Below, in pieces: positions 42,988 to 53,185 of a stretch of DNA of 64,000 nt. Positions within the stretch are counted from its first letter, which is position 1; every line of letters starts with the position of its first letter. A program made the position numbers and the translations under genes. Source of the DNA: Nocardioidaceae bacterium (GTDB lineage Bacteria; Actinomycetota; Actinomycetes; Propionibacteriales; Nocardioidaceae); NCBI GenBank assembly GCA_030447865.1, contig JAUJOD010000003.1, positions 27,027-91,026 of the forward strand, given 5' to 3'. The notes beneath the pieces are model-generated. The model saw only the letters and a list, made by a program, of their open reading frames with translations. It had not been told where the DNA came from and made no database searches.

Positions 42988-44310
42988 ATGACCCGGCGAA
43001 CCCGGCCTCACCGAACACGCCCTGGCGACCGCGCGCGCTTTGACCTGCCCCGACGCCGAACTGCGCGGGCATTGGCGGGCGCGCTGGCGGTGGGTCTGCT
43101 CGCCGCGTGTACGCCGACCGCACCCGACTCGAGTCGAACCGGCGGGCGCTCCTCGAGCCCTGACAACCCCGCGTCCTCCACGATGTCCGGGGGCCCGTCG
43201 GGCCCCGACCACTCCACGCCCCCTGGGGGCGGGAAGCCGTCCGGCCCTCCTCCGACTCGGGAGCCGTTCGAGCCGCGCGAGATCACCATGGTGATGAGCG
43301 GCGACATGTTGCTGCACTCCGGGTTGTGGGACACCGCGCGCATCGACGCAGCGAACACCGGGCGCGGTGTTCTGGACTTCCGGCCGCTGCTCGGCGACAT
43401 GCGGCCGGTCGTGTCGAGAGCCGACCTCGCCATATGTCACATGGAGACGCCGTTGGCTCCGCCGGGCGGTCCGTTCTACAGCTACCCCGTCTTCTCGGCG
43501 CCACCGGCGATCGTGCCGGCGTTGAAGTGGTCCGGTTATGACGCATGTACGACCGCTTCCAACCACAGCATCGACCAGGGCTTCGAGGGCCTCGTCCGCA
43601 CCCTGCGCGACTTTGACCAGGCGGGCATCGCCACTGCCGGGACGGCCGAGACGAGACGGGAGTCGATCACGCCGCTGGTGCTGGACGTGGGGGGCGTCTC
43701 GGTCGGCGTCATCTCCGCGACGTACGGCACGAACGGCATCCCGCTGCCCGACGAGGCGCCGTGGTCGGTGCCGCTGATCAGACCCGACAAGATCCTACGG
43801 ATGGCGGCCAAGGCGAAGGCGGCGGGTGCGGACATTGTCGTGGTGGCTCTGCACTGGGGCCTGGAGTACACCCATGAACCGTCGAGCGACCAGGTCGCCG
43901 TCGCAGAGCAGCTCACCAAGTCGCCCGACATCGACTTCATCTACGGCCACCACGCCCACGTCGTGCAACCGTACGACCGGGTCAACGGAACCTGGGTCGT
44001 CTACGGCCTCGGCAACGCGGTGGCCCAGCAGGACACCGCCGTTGAGGGTGTCTACGACGGCGCCACCTGCCGGGTGACGTTCCGTGAGCGGCGCGACGGC
44101 AGCTTCCGGGTCACGAAGCTCGAATACATCCCGACGATGATCACGCCCTTCGACGAGGTCCACCCGATGCGGCTGCTCAACGTGCCGCTGAGCCTGACCG
44201 ACCCGTCCGACGCCGAGTGGCACGCCGAGCTTGCCGCGACCAGGCAGCGGGTCAGGGCAGCGATCAACCTCGAGCACGCCTTTTCCTCCGGCGTCGTCGA
44301 AGGGGAGTAG
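42988..44310 (+). CDS. CapA-family lipoprotein (poly-gamma-glutamate capsule synthesis-like)
   Basis: A 440-residue CapA/PgsA-like metallophosphatase-fold protein. The lipoprotein signal has a lipobox LLAAC near residue 40, followed by a Ser/Pro/Gly-rich linker to about residue 95. The catalytic-type domain shows MVMSGDMLLHSGLWD, ICHMETPL, TTASNHSIDQG, VALHWGLEYTHEPS and YGHHAHVVQPYD. Family members are surface-anchored and associated with gamma-polyglutamate, but most actinobacterial copies lack the CapBC partners, as here. Confidence 0.88.
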   Translation: MTRRTRPHRTRPGDRARFDLPRRRTARALAGALAVGLLAACTPTAPDSSRTGGRSSSPDNPASSTMSGGPSGPDHSTPPGGGKPSGPPPTREPFEPREITMVMSGDMLLHSGLWDTARIDAANTGRGVLDFRPLLGDMRPVVSRADLAICHMETPLAPPGGPFYSYPVFSAPPAIVPALKWSGYDACTTASNHSIDQGFEGLVRTLRDFDQAGIATAGTAETRRESITPLVLDVGGVSVGVISATYGTNGIPLPDEAPWSVPLIRPDKILRMAAKAKAAGADIVVVALHWGLEYTHEPSSDQVAVAEQLTKSPDIDFIYGHHAHVVQPYDRVNGTWVVYGLGNAVAQQDTAVEGVYDGATCRVTFRERRDGSFRVTKLEYIPTMITPFDEVHPMRLLNVPLSLTDPSDAEWHAELAATRQRVRAAINLEHAFSSGVVEGE

Positions 44311-44406
44311 CCCGGCCGGTCGCCGTACGTGAAACTCGGGTGAGGCTGCTGGGGTCTCGGCGTATCCTCAACCGCACATCCGCATCACCCCCCACGAGGA
44401 GTCGCT

Positions 44407-46191
44407 GTGCCGTTGCGTATGTCGTCGCTGTTCCTTCGCACCCTGCGCGAGGACCCGGTCGACGCAGAGCTGCCGAGCCACCGCCTCCTCGTCCGCGGCG
44501 GCTACATCCGGCGGGCGGCGCCCGGCATCTACTCCTGGCTGCCGCTGGGTTACCGGGTGCTGCGCAACGTGGAGCGGATCGTGCGCGAGGAGATGGACGC
44601 CATGGGCGCGCAGGAGGTGCACTTTCCGGCGCTCCTGCCCCGCGAACCCTACGAGGCGTCGAACCGGTGGACCGATTACGGCCCCAGCATCTTCCGGCTC
44701 AAGGACCGCAAGGGTGCGGACTACCTCCTCGGTCCGACGCATGAGGAGATGTTCACGCTGCTGGTCAAGGACCTCTACTCGTCCTACAAGGACCTACCGC
44801 TGTCGCTGTACCAGATCCAGACCAAGTACCGCGACGAGCCGCGACCCAGGGCAGGCCTCTTGCGCGGTCGCGAGTTCGTGATGAAGGACTCCTACTCGTT
44901 CGACGTCACCGACGAGGCGTTCCTTCAGTCGTATGAGGCCCACCGCAACGCCTACATCAAGATCTTCGACCGGCTCGGCCTCGACTACGTCATCGTTAAG
45001 GCGATGTCGGGTGCGATGGGCGGCTCGGCCAGCGAGGAGTTCCTCGCCAACGCCGTCAACGGCGAGGATACCTACGTCCGGTGCAGCGGCTGCGACTACG
45101 CCGCGAACGTCGAAGCCGTGCGGGTTGCCGTTCCTCCGGAGCTGCCGTACGACGACGTGCCCGCCGCGCACGTCGAAGACACCCCCGACACCCCGACCAT
45201 CCAGACGCTGGTCGACCACCTCAACGACGCCTTTCCCCGCGACGACCGCAAGTGGGCGGCTCACGACACTCTGAAGAACGTCGTCGTGATGGTCGTCCAC
45301 CCCGACGGCACGCGGGAGCCGCTGGCGGTCGGCGTGCCGGGCGATCGCGACGTGGACATGAAGCGGCTGCAAGCCCAGCTCGAGCCTGCGGACGCCGAGC
45401 CCTTCACCGACACCGACTTCGCCGCCCACCCGACGCTGGTCAGGGGCTACATCGGCCCCGGCGTGCTAGGCGCGAAGAACCCGTCGCGGATTCGCTACCT
45501 GGTCGACCCCCGCGTCGTCGAGGGCACTCGGTGGGTCACCGGCGCCGACGTCGACGGCAGCCACGTCATCGATCTGGTCGCTGGTCGCGACTTCCGCGCT
45601 GACGGCACGATCGAGGCGGCCGACGTGCGTGAGGGCGACAGCTGCCCGGTCGACGGGGCGGCGCTGGTGCTCGCCCGCGGCATCGAGATGGGCCATATCT
45701 TCCAGCTGGGCAAGCGGTTCGCCGAGGCGCTCGGGCTGCAGGTTCTTGACGAGAACGGCCGGTTGGTAACTGTGACGATGGGCTCGTACGGCGTCGGCGT
45801 CTCCCGCGCCGTCGCTGCGCTGGTGGAGAGCTCGCACGACGCGGCCGGCATTATCTGGCCGCGCGAGGTGAGCCCGGCCGACGTACACCTGGTCGCCACC
45901 GGCAAGGAGCCGGAGGTCTACGAGACCGCCGAACGGCTCACGGCGGAGCTGGAGACAGCGGGCCTGACGGTGCTGCTCGACGACCGGCGCAAGGTCTCAC
46001 CCGGCGTGAAGTTCACCGACGCCGAACTGATCGGGGTGCCGACGATCGTCGTCGTCGGCAAGGGCCTCGCCGACGGTCTGGTCGAGATCAGAGACCGCGC
46101 TACGGCGGGCCGAGACGACGTGCCCGTCGGGTCAGCCGCTGACCAGCTCACCCGGCTCTTGCGCCAAGATCCGAGTCCTCCGTCGTCCTAG
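44407..46191 (+). CDS. proS: prolyl-tRNA synthetase (bacterial type)
   Basis: Class II synthetase charging tRNA-Pro. The 594-residue protein has motif 1 ([20 protein letters not shown]), motif 2 ([20 protein letters not shown]), the INS editing domain between motifs 2 and 3 (about residues 225-400, including [19 protein letters not shown]) and motif 3 ([19 protein letters not shown]). The C-terminal anticodon-binding domain contains [26 protein letters not shown] precedes the GTG start. Confidence 0.97.
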   Translation: MPLRMSSLFLRTLREDPVDAELPSHRLLVRGGYIRRAAPGIYSWLPLGYRVLRNVERIVREEMDAMGAQEVHFPALLPREPYEASNRWTDYGPSIFRLKDRKGADYLLGPTHEEMFTLLVKDLYSSYKDLPLSLYQIQTKYRDEPRPRAGLLRGREFVMKDSYSFDVTDEAFLQSYEAHRNAYIKIFDRLGLDYVIVKAMSGAMGGSASEEFLANAVNGEDTYVRCSGCDYAANVEAVRVAVPPELPYDDVPAAHVEDTPDTPTIQTLVDHLNDAFPRDDRKWAAHDTLKNVVVMVVHPDGTREPLAVGVPGDRDVDMKRLQAQLEPADAEPFTDTDFAAHPTLVRGYIGPGVLGAKNPSRIRYLVDPRVVEGTRWVTGADVDGSHVIDLVAGRDFRADGTIEAADVREGDSCPVDGAALVLARGIEMGHIFQLGKRFAEALGLQVLDENGRLVTVTMGSYGVGVSRAVAALVESSHDAAGIIWPREVSPADVHLVATGKEPEVYETAERLTAELETAGLTVLLDDRRKVSPGVKFTDAELIGVPTIVVVGKGLADGLVEIRDRATAGRDDVPVGSAADQLTRLLRQDPSPPSS

Positions 46192-46372
46192 CGGCGCCAG
46201 GCTCGGATCCTTGGGGGGCGGGGCGGGGCGTGTTTGCGGCTCTGATCTTGCGGAGAGTACTGCGCCACGCAACAAGTTTGGCGGTAGGTGTTCCCAAAAC
46301 CGCCGATTGACCCCTATGCTTCGCAAGGCGATTGAGCGCGACCACGCGAGCACACACAGCAAGGACTCCTAC

Positions 46373-47317
46373 ATGACCCGTCTTCGTACCCACGCCGCTG
46401 CGGTGCTGGGGGCAACCGCCCTCGCAATCTCGGTGAGCGCCGCCCCGGCGCAGGCCATGAACCGCAGCGACGGCGGCCAGCGCGAGTGCATCCGCCCTGC
46501 AGCGACGAGCGCCGCTGCCCGGTCCGAGGCCGCCATCCGTGGCCAGGACACCCGCGAGGTGAGCCTGCGTGAGCAGCGGGCGATCGCGCTGCGCACTGAC
46601 CGCATCCTGGCCCGTAAGGGTTACTTCACAACCGCCGAGACCACGACGACCCTCGCCTCGGCCAACATCCCGGTCTATGTGCACGTGATGCGCGATTCGG
46701 CTGGCAACGGCAACGTGACCGACCAGCAGATCGCCGACCAGATCGCCGAGCTGAACCAAGACTTCGGCGGGCAGGAGTCCACCGCGGCGGCGAACACCGG
46801 CTTCACGTTCTACCTCGCGAAGCGCACCGACTACTTCAACAACCAGTGGCACCAGGACAAGCAGAGCACCACCTACCGGGCAAAGACCCGGCTTGGCGGT
46901 GCGAACGCGCTGAACATCTGGCTTGTCGACTTCAGATACCTGGGCATCGCGACGTTCCCGTGGGACTACGCGGCGAACCCAAGGATCGACGGCATCCGGG
47001 TGCACTACGACTCGCTTCCCGGCGGTGGGATCGCCAACTACAACCAGGGCAAGACGGCGGCGCACGAAGCGGGCCACTGGTTCGGGCTCTACCACACGTT
47101 CCAGGGCGGTTGCACAGCGACGAACGACGAGGTGGCCGACACCCCGGCGCAGGGCAGCTCGACGAATGGTTGCCCCGCGGGTCGCGACTCGTGCTCGCTG
47201 CCTGGTCTTGACCCCATCCACAACTACATGGACTACAGCTACGACAACTGCTACAACCAGTTCACGCCCAACCAGTCCTCGCGCATCTCGCAGATGTGGA
47301 CGGCGTACCGCGCGTAG
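46373..47317 (+). CDS. secreted zinc metalloprotease (M43 pappalysin-like)
   Basis: A 314-residue secreted metzincin. The signal peptide is about residues 1-27 (HAAAVLGATALAISVSAAPA). A propeptide-like segment precedes the catalytic domain. The extended zinc motif is HEAGHWFGLYH (about residue 230), with the Met-turn in HNYMDYSYDNCYNQFTPNQ and cysteines in GGC, NGC, DSC and DNC that could form disulfides as in cytophagalysin-type M43 enzymes. The ATG at 46373 has AAGGA upstream. A strong terminator follows. Confidence 0.9.
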   Translation: MTRLRTHAAAVLGATALAISVSAAPAQAMNRSDGGQRECIRPAATSAAARSEAAIRGQDTREVSLREQRAIALRTDRILARKGYFTTAETTTTLASANIPVYVHVMRDSAGNGNVTDQQIADQIAELNQDFGGQESTAAANTGFTFYLAKRTDYFNNQWHQDKQSTTYRAKTRLGGANALNIWLVDFRYLGIATFPWDYAANPRIDGIRVHYDSLPGGGIANYNQGKTAAHEAGHWFGLYHTFQGGCTATNDEVADTPAQGSSTNGCPAGRDSCSLPGLDPIHNYMDYSYDNCYNQFTPNQSSRISQMWTAYRA

Positions 47318-47352
47318 TTCCGTGCTTAATCGCTGAAGCCAGGTGATTGGTG

Positions 47353-47388
47353 AGCGGCGGCCCCGGAGGCGACTCCGCGGCCGCCGCT
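47353..47388. terminator. bidirectional hairpin terminator between convergent genes
   Basis: AGCGGCGGCC (47353-47362) pairs with GGCCGCCGCT (47379-47388). Inside, CGGAG-GCGA-CTCCG (47364-47377) closes with a GNRA tetraloop. A short T run follows on the plus strand. It lies between the protease gene and the convergent ferritin-like genes. Confidence 0.75.
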
Positions 47389-47431
47389 TTCCGCGTGGCC
47401 CGGCGAGCCTCGCCCTGCCGCTTTGACAGAG

Positions 47432-47860
47432 TCAGCTGTCGGTGACCCCAGGGAAGGCTTGCGCCTCGCCGCCCCAGCGGACCTCGCGGCGAGCGGCGTC
47501 CAACAAGGCGCTGGCGAGCATCCGGCGGGTGCCGCGCACGGTCTCCGCCACCGCGAACGAGTAGACCGCCGCTGTGCGGTGCTCGATGTGTCGGCCGAGT
47601 CGGCGACAGTCTGGAGTTCCTGTGATCGGGAAAGGTGTGGCGTAGGCAGGTTCTGCCGGTACCGGGTCGGCGTCCAAGCCGGTGATCAGAGCGGTCAGCT
47701 CGTCTCGTCTGGTGCGGTGCGCGACGTAGCCGGCGGTGGCCAGCGCCTGGTCGCTCGCCGCGTTGTTGTCACCGCCCAGGACGCCGCCGAGGACGCCGTA
47801 CCCATAGATCGCGGCGTGCTCTGCAGCCAGGCAGTCCTGCAACGCCGCCAAGGCTGTCAC
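47432..47860 (-). CDS. ferritin-like DUF4439 domain protein
   Basis: A 142-residue all-alpha protein with the DUF4439 ferritin-like pattern: LQDCLAAEHAAIYGYGVLGG at the N-terminus and HIEHRTAAVYSFAVAETVRG later, giving Glu/His residues suited to a four-helix-bundle metal site. It overlaps the upstream ferritin-like lipoprotein gene by 4 nt. This gene pair is commonly found next to rimP in actinobacteria. The function is unknown. Confidence 0.85.
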   Translation of the reverse strand: MTALAALQDCLAAEHAAIYGYGVLGGVLGGDNNAASDQALATAGYVAHRTRRDELTALITGLDADPVPAEPAYATPFPITGTPDCRRLGRHIEHRTAAVYSFAVAETVRGTRRMLASALLDAARREVRWGGEAQAFPGVTDS

Positions 47861-48459
47861 CGCTGCACCCGAAGCAGGTCGGCGGTGACGGCGTGGGAAG
47901 CCGCCGCCGACGCGAGGAGCCGGGCGAGCGGACCGGACTCCGCGGCCAGGCAGTCGTCGAATCGGTCGCGCCGGGCGGCGTCGATTCTCCGGACGAGCCT
48001 CGCCTGGGCGGACCTGCGACCCGCGGGTACGACGAACCGGCGCGGTGCCGGGGGCGGGTCGAGCCGGCGCAGGGCCGACCGCAGTACGTCGACGTGCTCT
48101 CGCTGCCGTTGGTGGACCGGCCGCACGACAGCCGCCAGCTCCGGGTGCCGGTCGATCACCGCGGCGCAGTAGGCCAACAGCAACTCCTCACCAGTGATGG
48201 CCGTGACGAGAAGCCCGACGTCACCGCGGACTGCATCGGTGGGTGTCGGCGTACGGCGTCGGCCCGTGCGTTCGCGAGAGGGCATGCAACCGCTGAGTCC
48301 CGCAACGACACCCGCCGCACTCGCCAATGACATCAACCGGCGTCGGGTCAGCAGGCGCTCGCGGGCTGACGACTTCGTCAACGAGGTCGCTGACTGCTCC
48401 GCCTCCGTGTCGGACACCCCGCCTGGCCCCTTGTCGTCGTCGAACGCCGCTGCTTGCAT
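47857..48459 (-). CDS. ferritin-like lipoprotein
   Basis: A 200-residue protein with an arginine-rich N-terminus, a hydrophobic segment and a lipobox (VVAGLSGC), so it is probably a membrane lipoprotein. The mature part (ITGEELLLAYCAAVIDRHPE ... HQRQREHVDVLRSAL) has the helical Glu/His pattern of a ferritin-like fold. The ATG at 48459 is preferred; the frame is open to 48588 but would overlap the rimP regulatory region. Translationally coupled to the DUF4439 gene. Divergent from rimP. Confidence 0.78.
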   Translation of the reverse strand: MQAAAFDDDKGPGGVSDTEAEQSATSLTKSSARERLLTRRRLMSLASAAGVVAGLSGCMPSRERTGRRRTPTPTDAVRGDVGLLVTAITGEELLLAYCAAVIDRHPELAAVVRPVHQRQREHVDVLRSALRRLDPPPAPRRFVVPAGRRSAQARLVRRIDAARRDRFDDCLAAESGPLARLLASAAASHAVTADLLRVQR

Positions 48460-48550
48460 CCAGCGACCGTACCAACGCGCCTGCATCAGGGACGCCGTCC
48501 GGGCTAGGCTGACACCGCGCGACGACAACACAAGATCGAGAGGACTGCCA

Positions 48551-49066
48551 GTGACCGGCCGACAGCCCAAGGAAGCCCTCCCCGACATCTTGAGTCAGCC
48601 GCTCAGCGACACCGGCATCGACCTTGAAGACGTCGAGGTGTCCAGCGCTGGCCGTCGCACCTTGGTGCGGGTGCTCGTCGACAAGGACGGCGGGGTCACG
48701 CTCGACGAGATCGCCGAGGCAACGACCCTGGTGAGCGAACTGCTCGACCGACACGAGGTGCTCGACGACCACCCCTACACGCTCGAGGTCACCTCACCTG
48801 GCGTCGACCGGCCCCTGACCCAGCCTCGGCACTGGCGCCGCAACATCGACCGGTTGGTCCGCGTTCAGCCGCAGGAGGGTGCTGACTTCACCGGGCGCAT
48901 CGTCGGAGCCGATGAGAACGGCGCGACCGTCATGGTCCACGGCACGCTACGCCAGGTCTCGTACGCCGACGTCGCCAAGGCGAAGGTCGAGATCGAGTTC
49001 AACCGGCCCCGAGCAGCCGTCCCCGACTCAGGCGGGGACACCGCCCCCGTGGGTGGGAAGGAGTAG
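48551..49066 (+). CDS. rimP: ribosome maturation factor RimP
   Basis: 30S subunit assembly factor of 171 residues. Family blocks are GIDLEDVEVSSAGRRTLVRV, VDKDGGVTLDEIAEAT and the typical YTLEVTSPGVDRPLTQPRHW. The GTG start at 48551 has GAGAGGA upstream. It ends 3 nt before nusA. Confidence 0.95.
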   Translation: MTGRQPKEALPDILSQPLSDTGIDLEDVEVSSAGRRTLVRVLVDKDGGVTLDEIAEATTLVSELLDRHEVLDDHPYTLEVTSPGVDRPLTQPRHWRRNIDRLVRVQPQEGADFTGRIVGADENGATVMVHGTLRQVSYADVAKAKVEIEFNRPRAAVPDSGGDTAPVGGKE

Positions 49067-49069
49067 GCC

Positions 49070-50056
49070 GTGGACATCGACATGGCGATCCTGCGCTCCC
49101 TCGAGCGAGAGAAGGAGATCTCTCTCGACGTGCTCGTCGACGCGATCGAGCAGGCGCTGTTGGTGGCCTACCAGCGCACCCCGGGGGCCCACGAGGACGC
49201 CAGCGTCGATCTGGACCGCAAGAGCGGCCACGTGACAGTGCGGGCGTTCGAGCGGGATGAGTCCGGGGAGGTCGTCCGGGAGTGGGACGACACCCCCGCT
49301 GGCTTCGGCCGCATCGCCGCCACCACGGCCAGGCAGGTGATCCTGCAGCGGTTGCGCGACGCGGAGGACGAGCTGCGGTTCGGGGAGTTCTCCGGCAAGG
49401 AAGGTGACGTCGTCTCAGGCGTCGTCCAGCAAGGTCGCGACCCGTCGATGGTCTTCGTCGACCTCGGCAAGATCGAGGCGGTGCTGCCCGCCGCCGAACG
49501 CGTCCCCGGTGAGCGGTACGACCACGGCCAGCGCATCCGCTGTCTGGTCGTGATGGTGCGCAAGGGCCCCAAGGGGCCGCAGGTGATGGTGTCCCGATCA
49601 CACCCCAACCTCGTCAAGAAACTGTTCGCCCTCGAGGTGCCGGAGATCGCTGACGGCACCGTCGAGATCGCCGGAATCGCCCGGGAAGCCGGGCACCGGA
49701 CCAAGATCGCGGTGCGCACCTCGGTCGAGGGGATCAACCCGAAGGGCGCGTGCATCGGCCCCATGGGCCAGCGGGTCCGGGCGGTGATGGCTGAGCTGCA
49801 CGGCGAGAAGATCGACATCGTCGACTGGTCCGACGACCCGGCCGAAATGATTGCCCACGCGCTGTCGCCGGCCCGCGTCAGCTCGGTCCATATCGTCGAC
49901 GAGGCGGCTCGCTCGGCCCGCGTCGTGGTGCCCGACTACCAGCTGTCGCTGGCGATCGGCAAGGAGGGCCAGAACGCGCGGCTGGCGGCCCGCATGACTG
50001 GCTGGCGCATCGACATCCGCTCCGACACTGCACCGCCGCGGGAGTCCGACGCCTGA
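49070..50056 (+). CDS. nusA: transcription termination/antitermination factor NusA
   Basis: A 328-residue NusA of the actinobacterial length. The N-terminal RNA-polymerase-binding domain ([20 protein letters not shown]) is followed by S1 ([20 protein letters not shown]) and two KH domains ([18 protein letters not shown] and [20 protein letters not shown]). It is complete at its C-terminus ([14 protein letters not shown]). The expected neighbours ylxR and infB do not follow; accessory DNA begins instead. Confidence 0.96.
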   Translation: MDIDMAILRSLEREKEISLDVLVDAIEQALLVAYQRTPGAHEDASVDLDRKSGHVTVRAFERDESGEVVREWDDTPAGFGRIAATTARQVILQRLRDAEDELRFGEFSGKEGDVVSGVVQQGRDPSMVFVDLGKIEAVLPAAERVPGERYDHGQRIRCLVVMVRKGPKGPQVMVSRSHPNLVKKLFALEVPEIADGTVEIAGIAREAGHRTKIAVRTSVEGINPKGACIGPMGQRVRAVMAELHGEKIDIVDWSDDPAEMIAHALSPARVSSVHIVDEAARSARVVVPDYQLSLAIGKEGQNARLAARMTGWRIDIRSDTAPPRESDA

Positions 50057-50243
50057 GCACCGCGAACGCCCATACTCACCTTCCTGGGCGTGCTGTTGGC
50101 GCAGTTCATCACTCGACGGACCGAAGGAGCCGGAAGCACGCACGTTGCCCGAACGCGCGAATCGCGGCAGAAGGGCATTTGAGGGCGTCGGCTAGCCGTA
50201 GTTTCGGCGTACGGTGCGCCGGGGTGCTGAATACGATCTCGGA

Positions 50244-50801
50244 ATGCACGTCGACTGGAACGCCGAGATTGTTGATCAGGTCGAGTCGCATTGGCGTCAT
50301 CAACTGCGGCCCCGACTGAACGGACTGACGGATGACGAGTACTTCTGGCAGCCGGTCCCCGTCTGCTGGACGATCAGCCGCCGCGGAACCAGCTCGGCGC
50401 CGATGTCACTAGGGGACGGAGACTTCACCTGGGATTACGGTGACCCGCACGAGGGGGAGCCGGTGACCACGATCGCCTGGCGGCTCGCCCACCTGACAGT
50501 TGGACTCGCGGAGACGAACGGGACCCACTTCGGCGGTCCGCCGGCGCGCGTTGCGACCTTCGCCTATGCGGGCAACGCCAAGGAAGCGCTGGGTCAGCTC
50601 GATGATGCCTTTGACCAGTGGGTCGAGGGTGTCCGCGGCCTGGGTGAGGCAGGGCTTGCCCGGCCACAAGGCGCGACGGCGCCACCCGAGTTCGCCGATG
50701 CGCCGATGGCGAGGCTGATCTTGTACACCAGCGTGGAGATCATTCACCACGGCGCCGAGGTGTGCCTGCTTCGAGACCTCTATCTGCAGGACAAGTCCTA
50801 G
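50244..50801 (+). CDS. DinB-like four-helix-bundle protein
   Basis: A 185-residue DinB-superfamily protein. The helical pattern starts WNAEIVDQVESHWRHQLRPR and the later helices include WRLAHLTVGLAETNGTHFGG and SVEIIHHGAEVCLLRDLYLQ, whose histidines fit the DinB metal triad (H in LAHLT, and HH in IIHHG). Some relatives are thiol (mycothiol or bacillithiol)-dependent transferases. The ATG at 50244 is used. A decayed homologue lies inverted at 54922-55160. This is the first gene of the accessory segment after nusA. Confidence 0.82.
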   Translation: MHVDWNAEIVDQVESHWRHQLRPRLNGLTDDEYFWQPVPVCWTISRRGTSSAPMSLGDGDFTWDYGDPHEGEPVTTIAWRLAHLTVGLAETNGTHFGGPPARVATFAYAGNAKEALGQLDDAFDQWVEGVRGLGEAGLARPQGATAPPEFADAPMARLILYTSVEIIHHGAEVCLLRDLYLQDKS

Positions 50802-50909
50802 CAAAGCGGACGGAGCGGGCAGGTCGGGATCCACCAACCGGCGACGGTGAATCTTGATTGCCAGGCTCCGCTGACCGGCTTCCTGATCAGTGGACCAGGA
50901 GGGTTGAAG

Positions 50910-51488
50910 TCAGGCGCGAGTTGGGGAAGCTGCTCTGGCTGCCTTGTCGATCTTCGCGCAGTGAGCCTCGCGGGCAATGGTGTCGATCTGCTCTTGCTGT
51001 CCAGCGGCGACCCCGGTCTGACCGTCGAGTTGTTCGCGCAGGATGTCCGCGTGGCCGGCGTGCCTGGTGGTGTCGTTGAGTACATGGACCATGATGCTGA
51101 ACAGCTTCACGTCAGGACGTGGAAACCACGGCACGTGGCCGGGGGCATCGATGGGTAGTTCATGGATCGTGGCGTCTGCGTGTTCCCAAGCGCGCCGGTA
51201 GAAGCCGATGATCTGCTCGCGGCTCTCGTGCTCGGTGACCCAGAGGTCGGAGCTGCCGGAGTCCTGCCAACCCGGCAGCGGGTCTGGGAATGGCCGGTTG
51301 AAGATCTCGCCGAGGTACCTGGCTTCCCAGGTGGCCAGGTGTTTGACCAGGCCGAGGAGGTTGGTGCCGGTCGCCGTCAGAGGGCGTCGGATGTCGTACT
51401 CGGACAGGCCATCGAGCTTCCAGACGAGGCTTTCGCGCGTCCACTGCAGCTCTTCGTGCAGGTACTCCTTGGCGAACTGATCAATCAT
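50910..51488 (-). CDS. DinB/DUF664 family protein
   Basis: A 192-residue DinB-superfamily protein of the DUF664 type. Blocks are YLHEELQWTRESLVWKLDGL, TGTNLLGLVKHLATWEARYL with the first histidine, and MVHVLNDTTRHAGHADILRE with the last two. These histidines form the expected metal site. It is not closely similar to the DinB protein at 50244. Actinobacterial members are often predicted mycothiol-dependent enzymes; substrate unknown. Confidence 0.87.
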   Translation of the reverse strand: MIDQFAKEYLHEELQWTRESLVWKLDGLSEYDIRRPLTATGTNLLGLVKHLATWEARYLGEIFNRPFPDPLPGWQDSGSSDLWVTEHESREQIIGFYRRAWEHADATIHELPIDAPGHVPWFPRPDVKLFSIMVHVLNDTTRHAGHADILREQLDGQTGVAAGQQEQIDTIAREAHCAKIDKAARAASPTRA

Positions 51489-51574
51489 GCGTCAACACTG
51501 TCATGCCAGCGACCACCGCGTTCTACGTCACTTGAGACGCGTGGCGGCGGGGGGTAGCGCACTCGAGCCTCGGC

Positions 51575-52327
51575 TCAGTGCTGCGACACGGGGCTGATGA
51601 CGAGTTCGTCGACGCGCACATGAGCCGGGGAGTCGAGCACGAACTGGACCGCACGGGCTACGTCATTGGCAGTCAGCATGACGCTGCGCGCCTGGGCGCC
51701 GGGAACCTCGGGGCGTTGCGCCAAGAACTCCGTGTCGACGTCTCCAGGACAGAGATGGCAGGCCCGCACTCCTGAAGCGGCCTCCTGCGCGTTCAGGGAC
51801 TGACACAAGGACGCCAGAGCCGTCTTGCTAGCGCTGTAGGCCACGCCCGCGCCGGCGGAGAACCGCCAGCCCGCGTACGAGGAGATGACGACGATCGTTC
51901 CCGCGCTCCTCCTTAGGTGAGGGAGCGCGAGGTGGACGACCCGGGCGACCGAGACGAGGTTGGTCTCGACGATGTCGCGCAACTCCTGCAGGTCCTGGTC
52001 CTGCCAGGTACGACGTGGAGCGTTCATGCCCGCTGCCAGCACGAGGCCGTCGAGGCGGCCCCAGCTCCGCTCGATCGCCGTGGCGCATTCGGTGACGTTC
52101 TCGATGCTCCGGACGTCGCCTGGGAGGAGAAGCACCTCGCCTCCCGACGCCTTGACTTCCTGCGCCACCGCCCGCAACCGGGTGGGCCGACGCCCGGTGA
52201 GGGCGACACGCCACCCATGTGACGCCGCTGACAGTGCGGATGCCCGGCCCATGCCGCTCCCTCCACCGGTCACCCACAACACCGGTCCCCGAGGCTCGCG
52301 CTGGTCTTCGGCGGTCAGCTCGTGCAT
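51575..52327 (-). CDS. short-chain dehydrogenase/reductase
   Basis: A 250-residue classical SDR. The cofactor motif is VTGGGSGMGRASALSAASHG, the structural motif is VLAAGMNAP where NNAG would be, and the catalytic residues are S in VVISSYAG and YxxxK in AYSASKTALASL. The ATG at 52327 has GAGGGAG upstream; the frame is open to a TTG at 52366. Divergent from another SDR. Substrate unknown; sugar or alcohol oxidation is suggested by the neighbouring lactonase. Confidence 0.88.
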   Translation of the reverse strand: MHELTAEDQREPRGPVLWVTGGGSGMGRASALSAASHGWRVALTGRRPTRLRAVAQEVKASGGEVLLLPGDVRSIENVTECATAIERSWGRLDGLVLAAGMNAPRRTWQDQDLQELRDIVETNLVSVARVVHLALPHLRRSAGTIVVISSYAGWRFSAGAGVAYSASKTALASLCQSLNAQEAASGVRACHLCPGDVDTEFLAQRPEVPGAQARSVMLTANDVARAVQFVLDSPAHVRVDELVISPVSQH

Positions 52328-52383
52328 GTTCTCCCTCTCGTCGAATACCGTCAGAGTCTCCTCCAAGGGGAAGAAGGGTTCCC

Positions 52384-53145
52384 ATGCTGCTGGACCTCGC
52401 AGGAAAGGTCGTCCTGGTGACCGGTGGCGGGCGCGGTATCGGCCGAGCGGTCACCGAGCGGTTTCACATCGAGGGCAGCCGTGTCGTCGCGCTCGACGTC
52501 GCCTTCGGGGACGACCACGCGATCGCCGGCGACTACTACTCGTTGCAATGCGATGTCAGTGATCACGGATCGGTGCAGCATGCCGTGGGTGAGGTCGTGG
52601 ACCGGTTCGGCGCGGTCGACGTACTGGTCAACAACGCTGGGGTGAACGTCGAGGGGCTCGTTTCCGACCTTGACCTGGAACAGTGGCGGCGAGCGTTCGA
52701 CGTCAACGTGACCGGGACATTCCTCATGTCGCAGGCCGTGATCCCTACGATGAAGGAACAGCACAGCGGGCGCATCATCAACGCCGCGTCCTTCGCTGCG
52801 ATCGTCCCGAGCGTGGGTAGCGCGGCGTACGCCGCGTCGAAGGCCGCGGTCGTCCAGCTGACCCGGGTGCTGGCGAGCGAGCTCGGACCGTGGGACGTGA
52901 CTGTGAACGCCTATGCGCCCGGGATGATCCCCACGGCCATGAACGGGTTCGCCGATATGCCGGAGCCGGCGCAGGCTCGGTTGTTGGACACCTTGTCGCT
53001 GCGCCGGTGGGGTCGGCCTGAGGACGTGGCGGACCTTGTCTGCTTTCTGGCGAGCGACGCGGCGCAGTACATCACGGGAACCCTCGTCGACGTGAGCGGT
53101 GGAAAGTTCAGCACCCAGATGCCGCACAGGGCCTACGAACTCTGA
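52384..53145 (+). CDS. short-chain dehydrogenase/reductase
   Basis: A 253-residue classical SDR. The NAD(P) motif is VLVTGGGRGIGRAVTERF, with VLVNNAGVN, the catalytic serine in INAASFAAI and YxxxK in AYAASKAAVVQL. The C-terminus VCFLASDAAQYITGTLVDVS is typical of sugar or 3-oxoacyl reductase-like SDRs. An aspartate after strand 2 (VVALDVAFGD) suggests NAD preference. Its convergent neighbour is an SMP-30 lactonase, a common pairing in oxidative sugar-acid pathways. Confidence 0.9.
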   Translation: MLLDLAGKVVLVTGGGRGIGRAVTERFHIEGSRVVALDVAFGDDHAIAGDYYSLQCDVSDHGSVQHAVGEVVDRFGAVDVLVNNAGVNVEGLVSDLDLEQWRRAFDVNVTGTFLMSQAVIPTMKEQHSGRIINAASFAAIVPSVGSAAYAASKAAVVQLTRVLASELGPWDVTVNAYAPGMIPTAMNGFADMPEPAQARLLDTLSLRRWGRPEDVADLVCFLASDAAQYITGTLVDVSGGKFSTQMPHRAYEL

Positions 53146-53185
53146 AGCCTGTGTCTGCGTCCGCGCCCGCCGATCAACCTCCGGA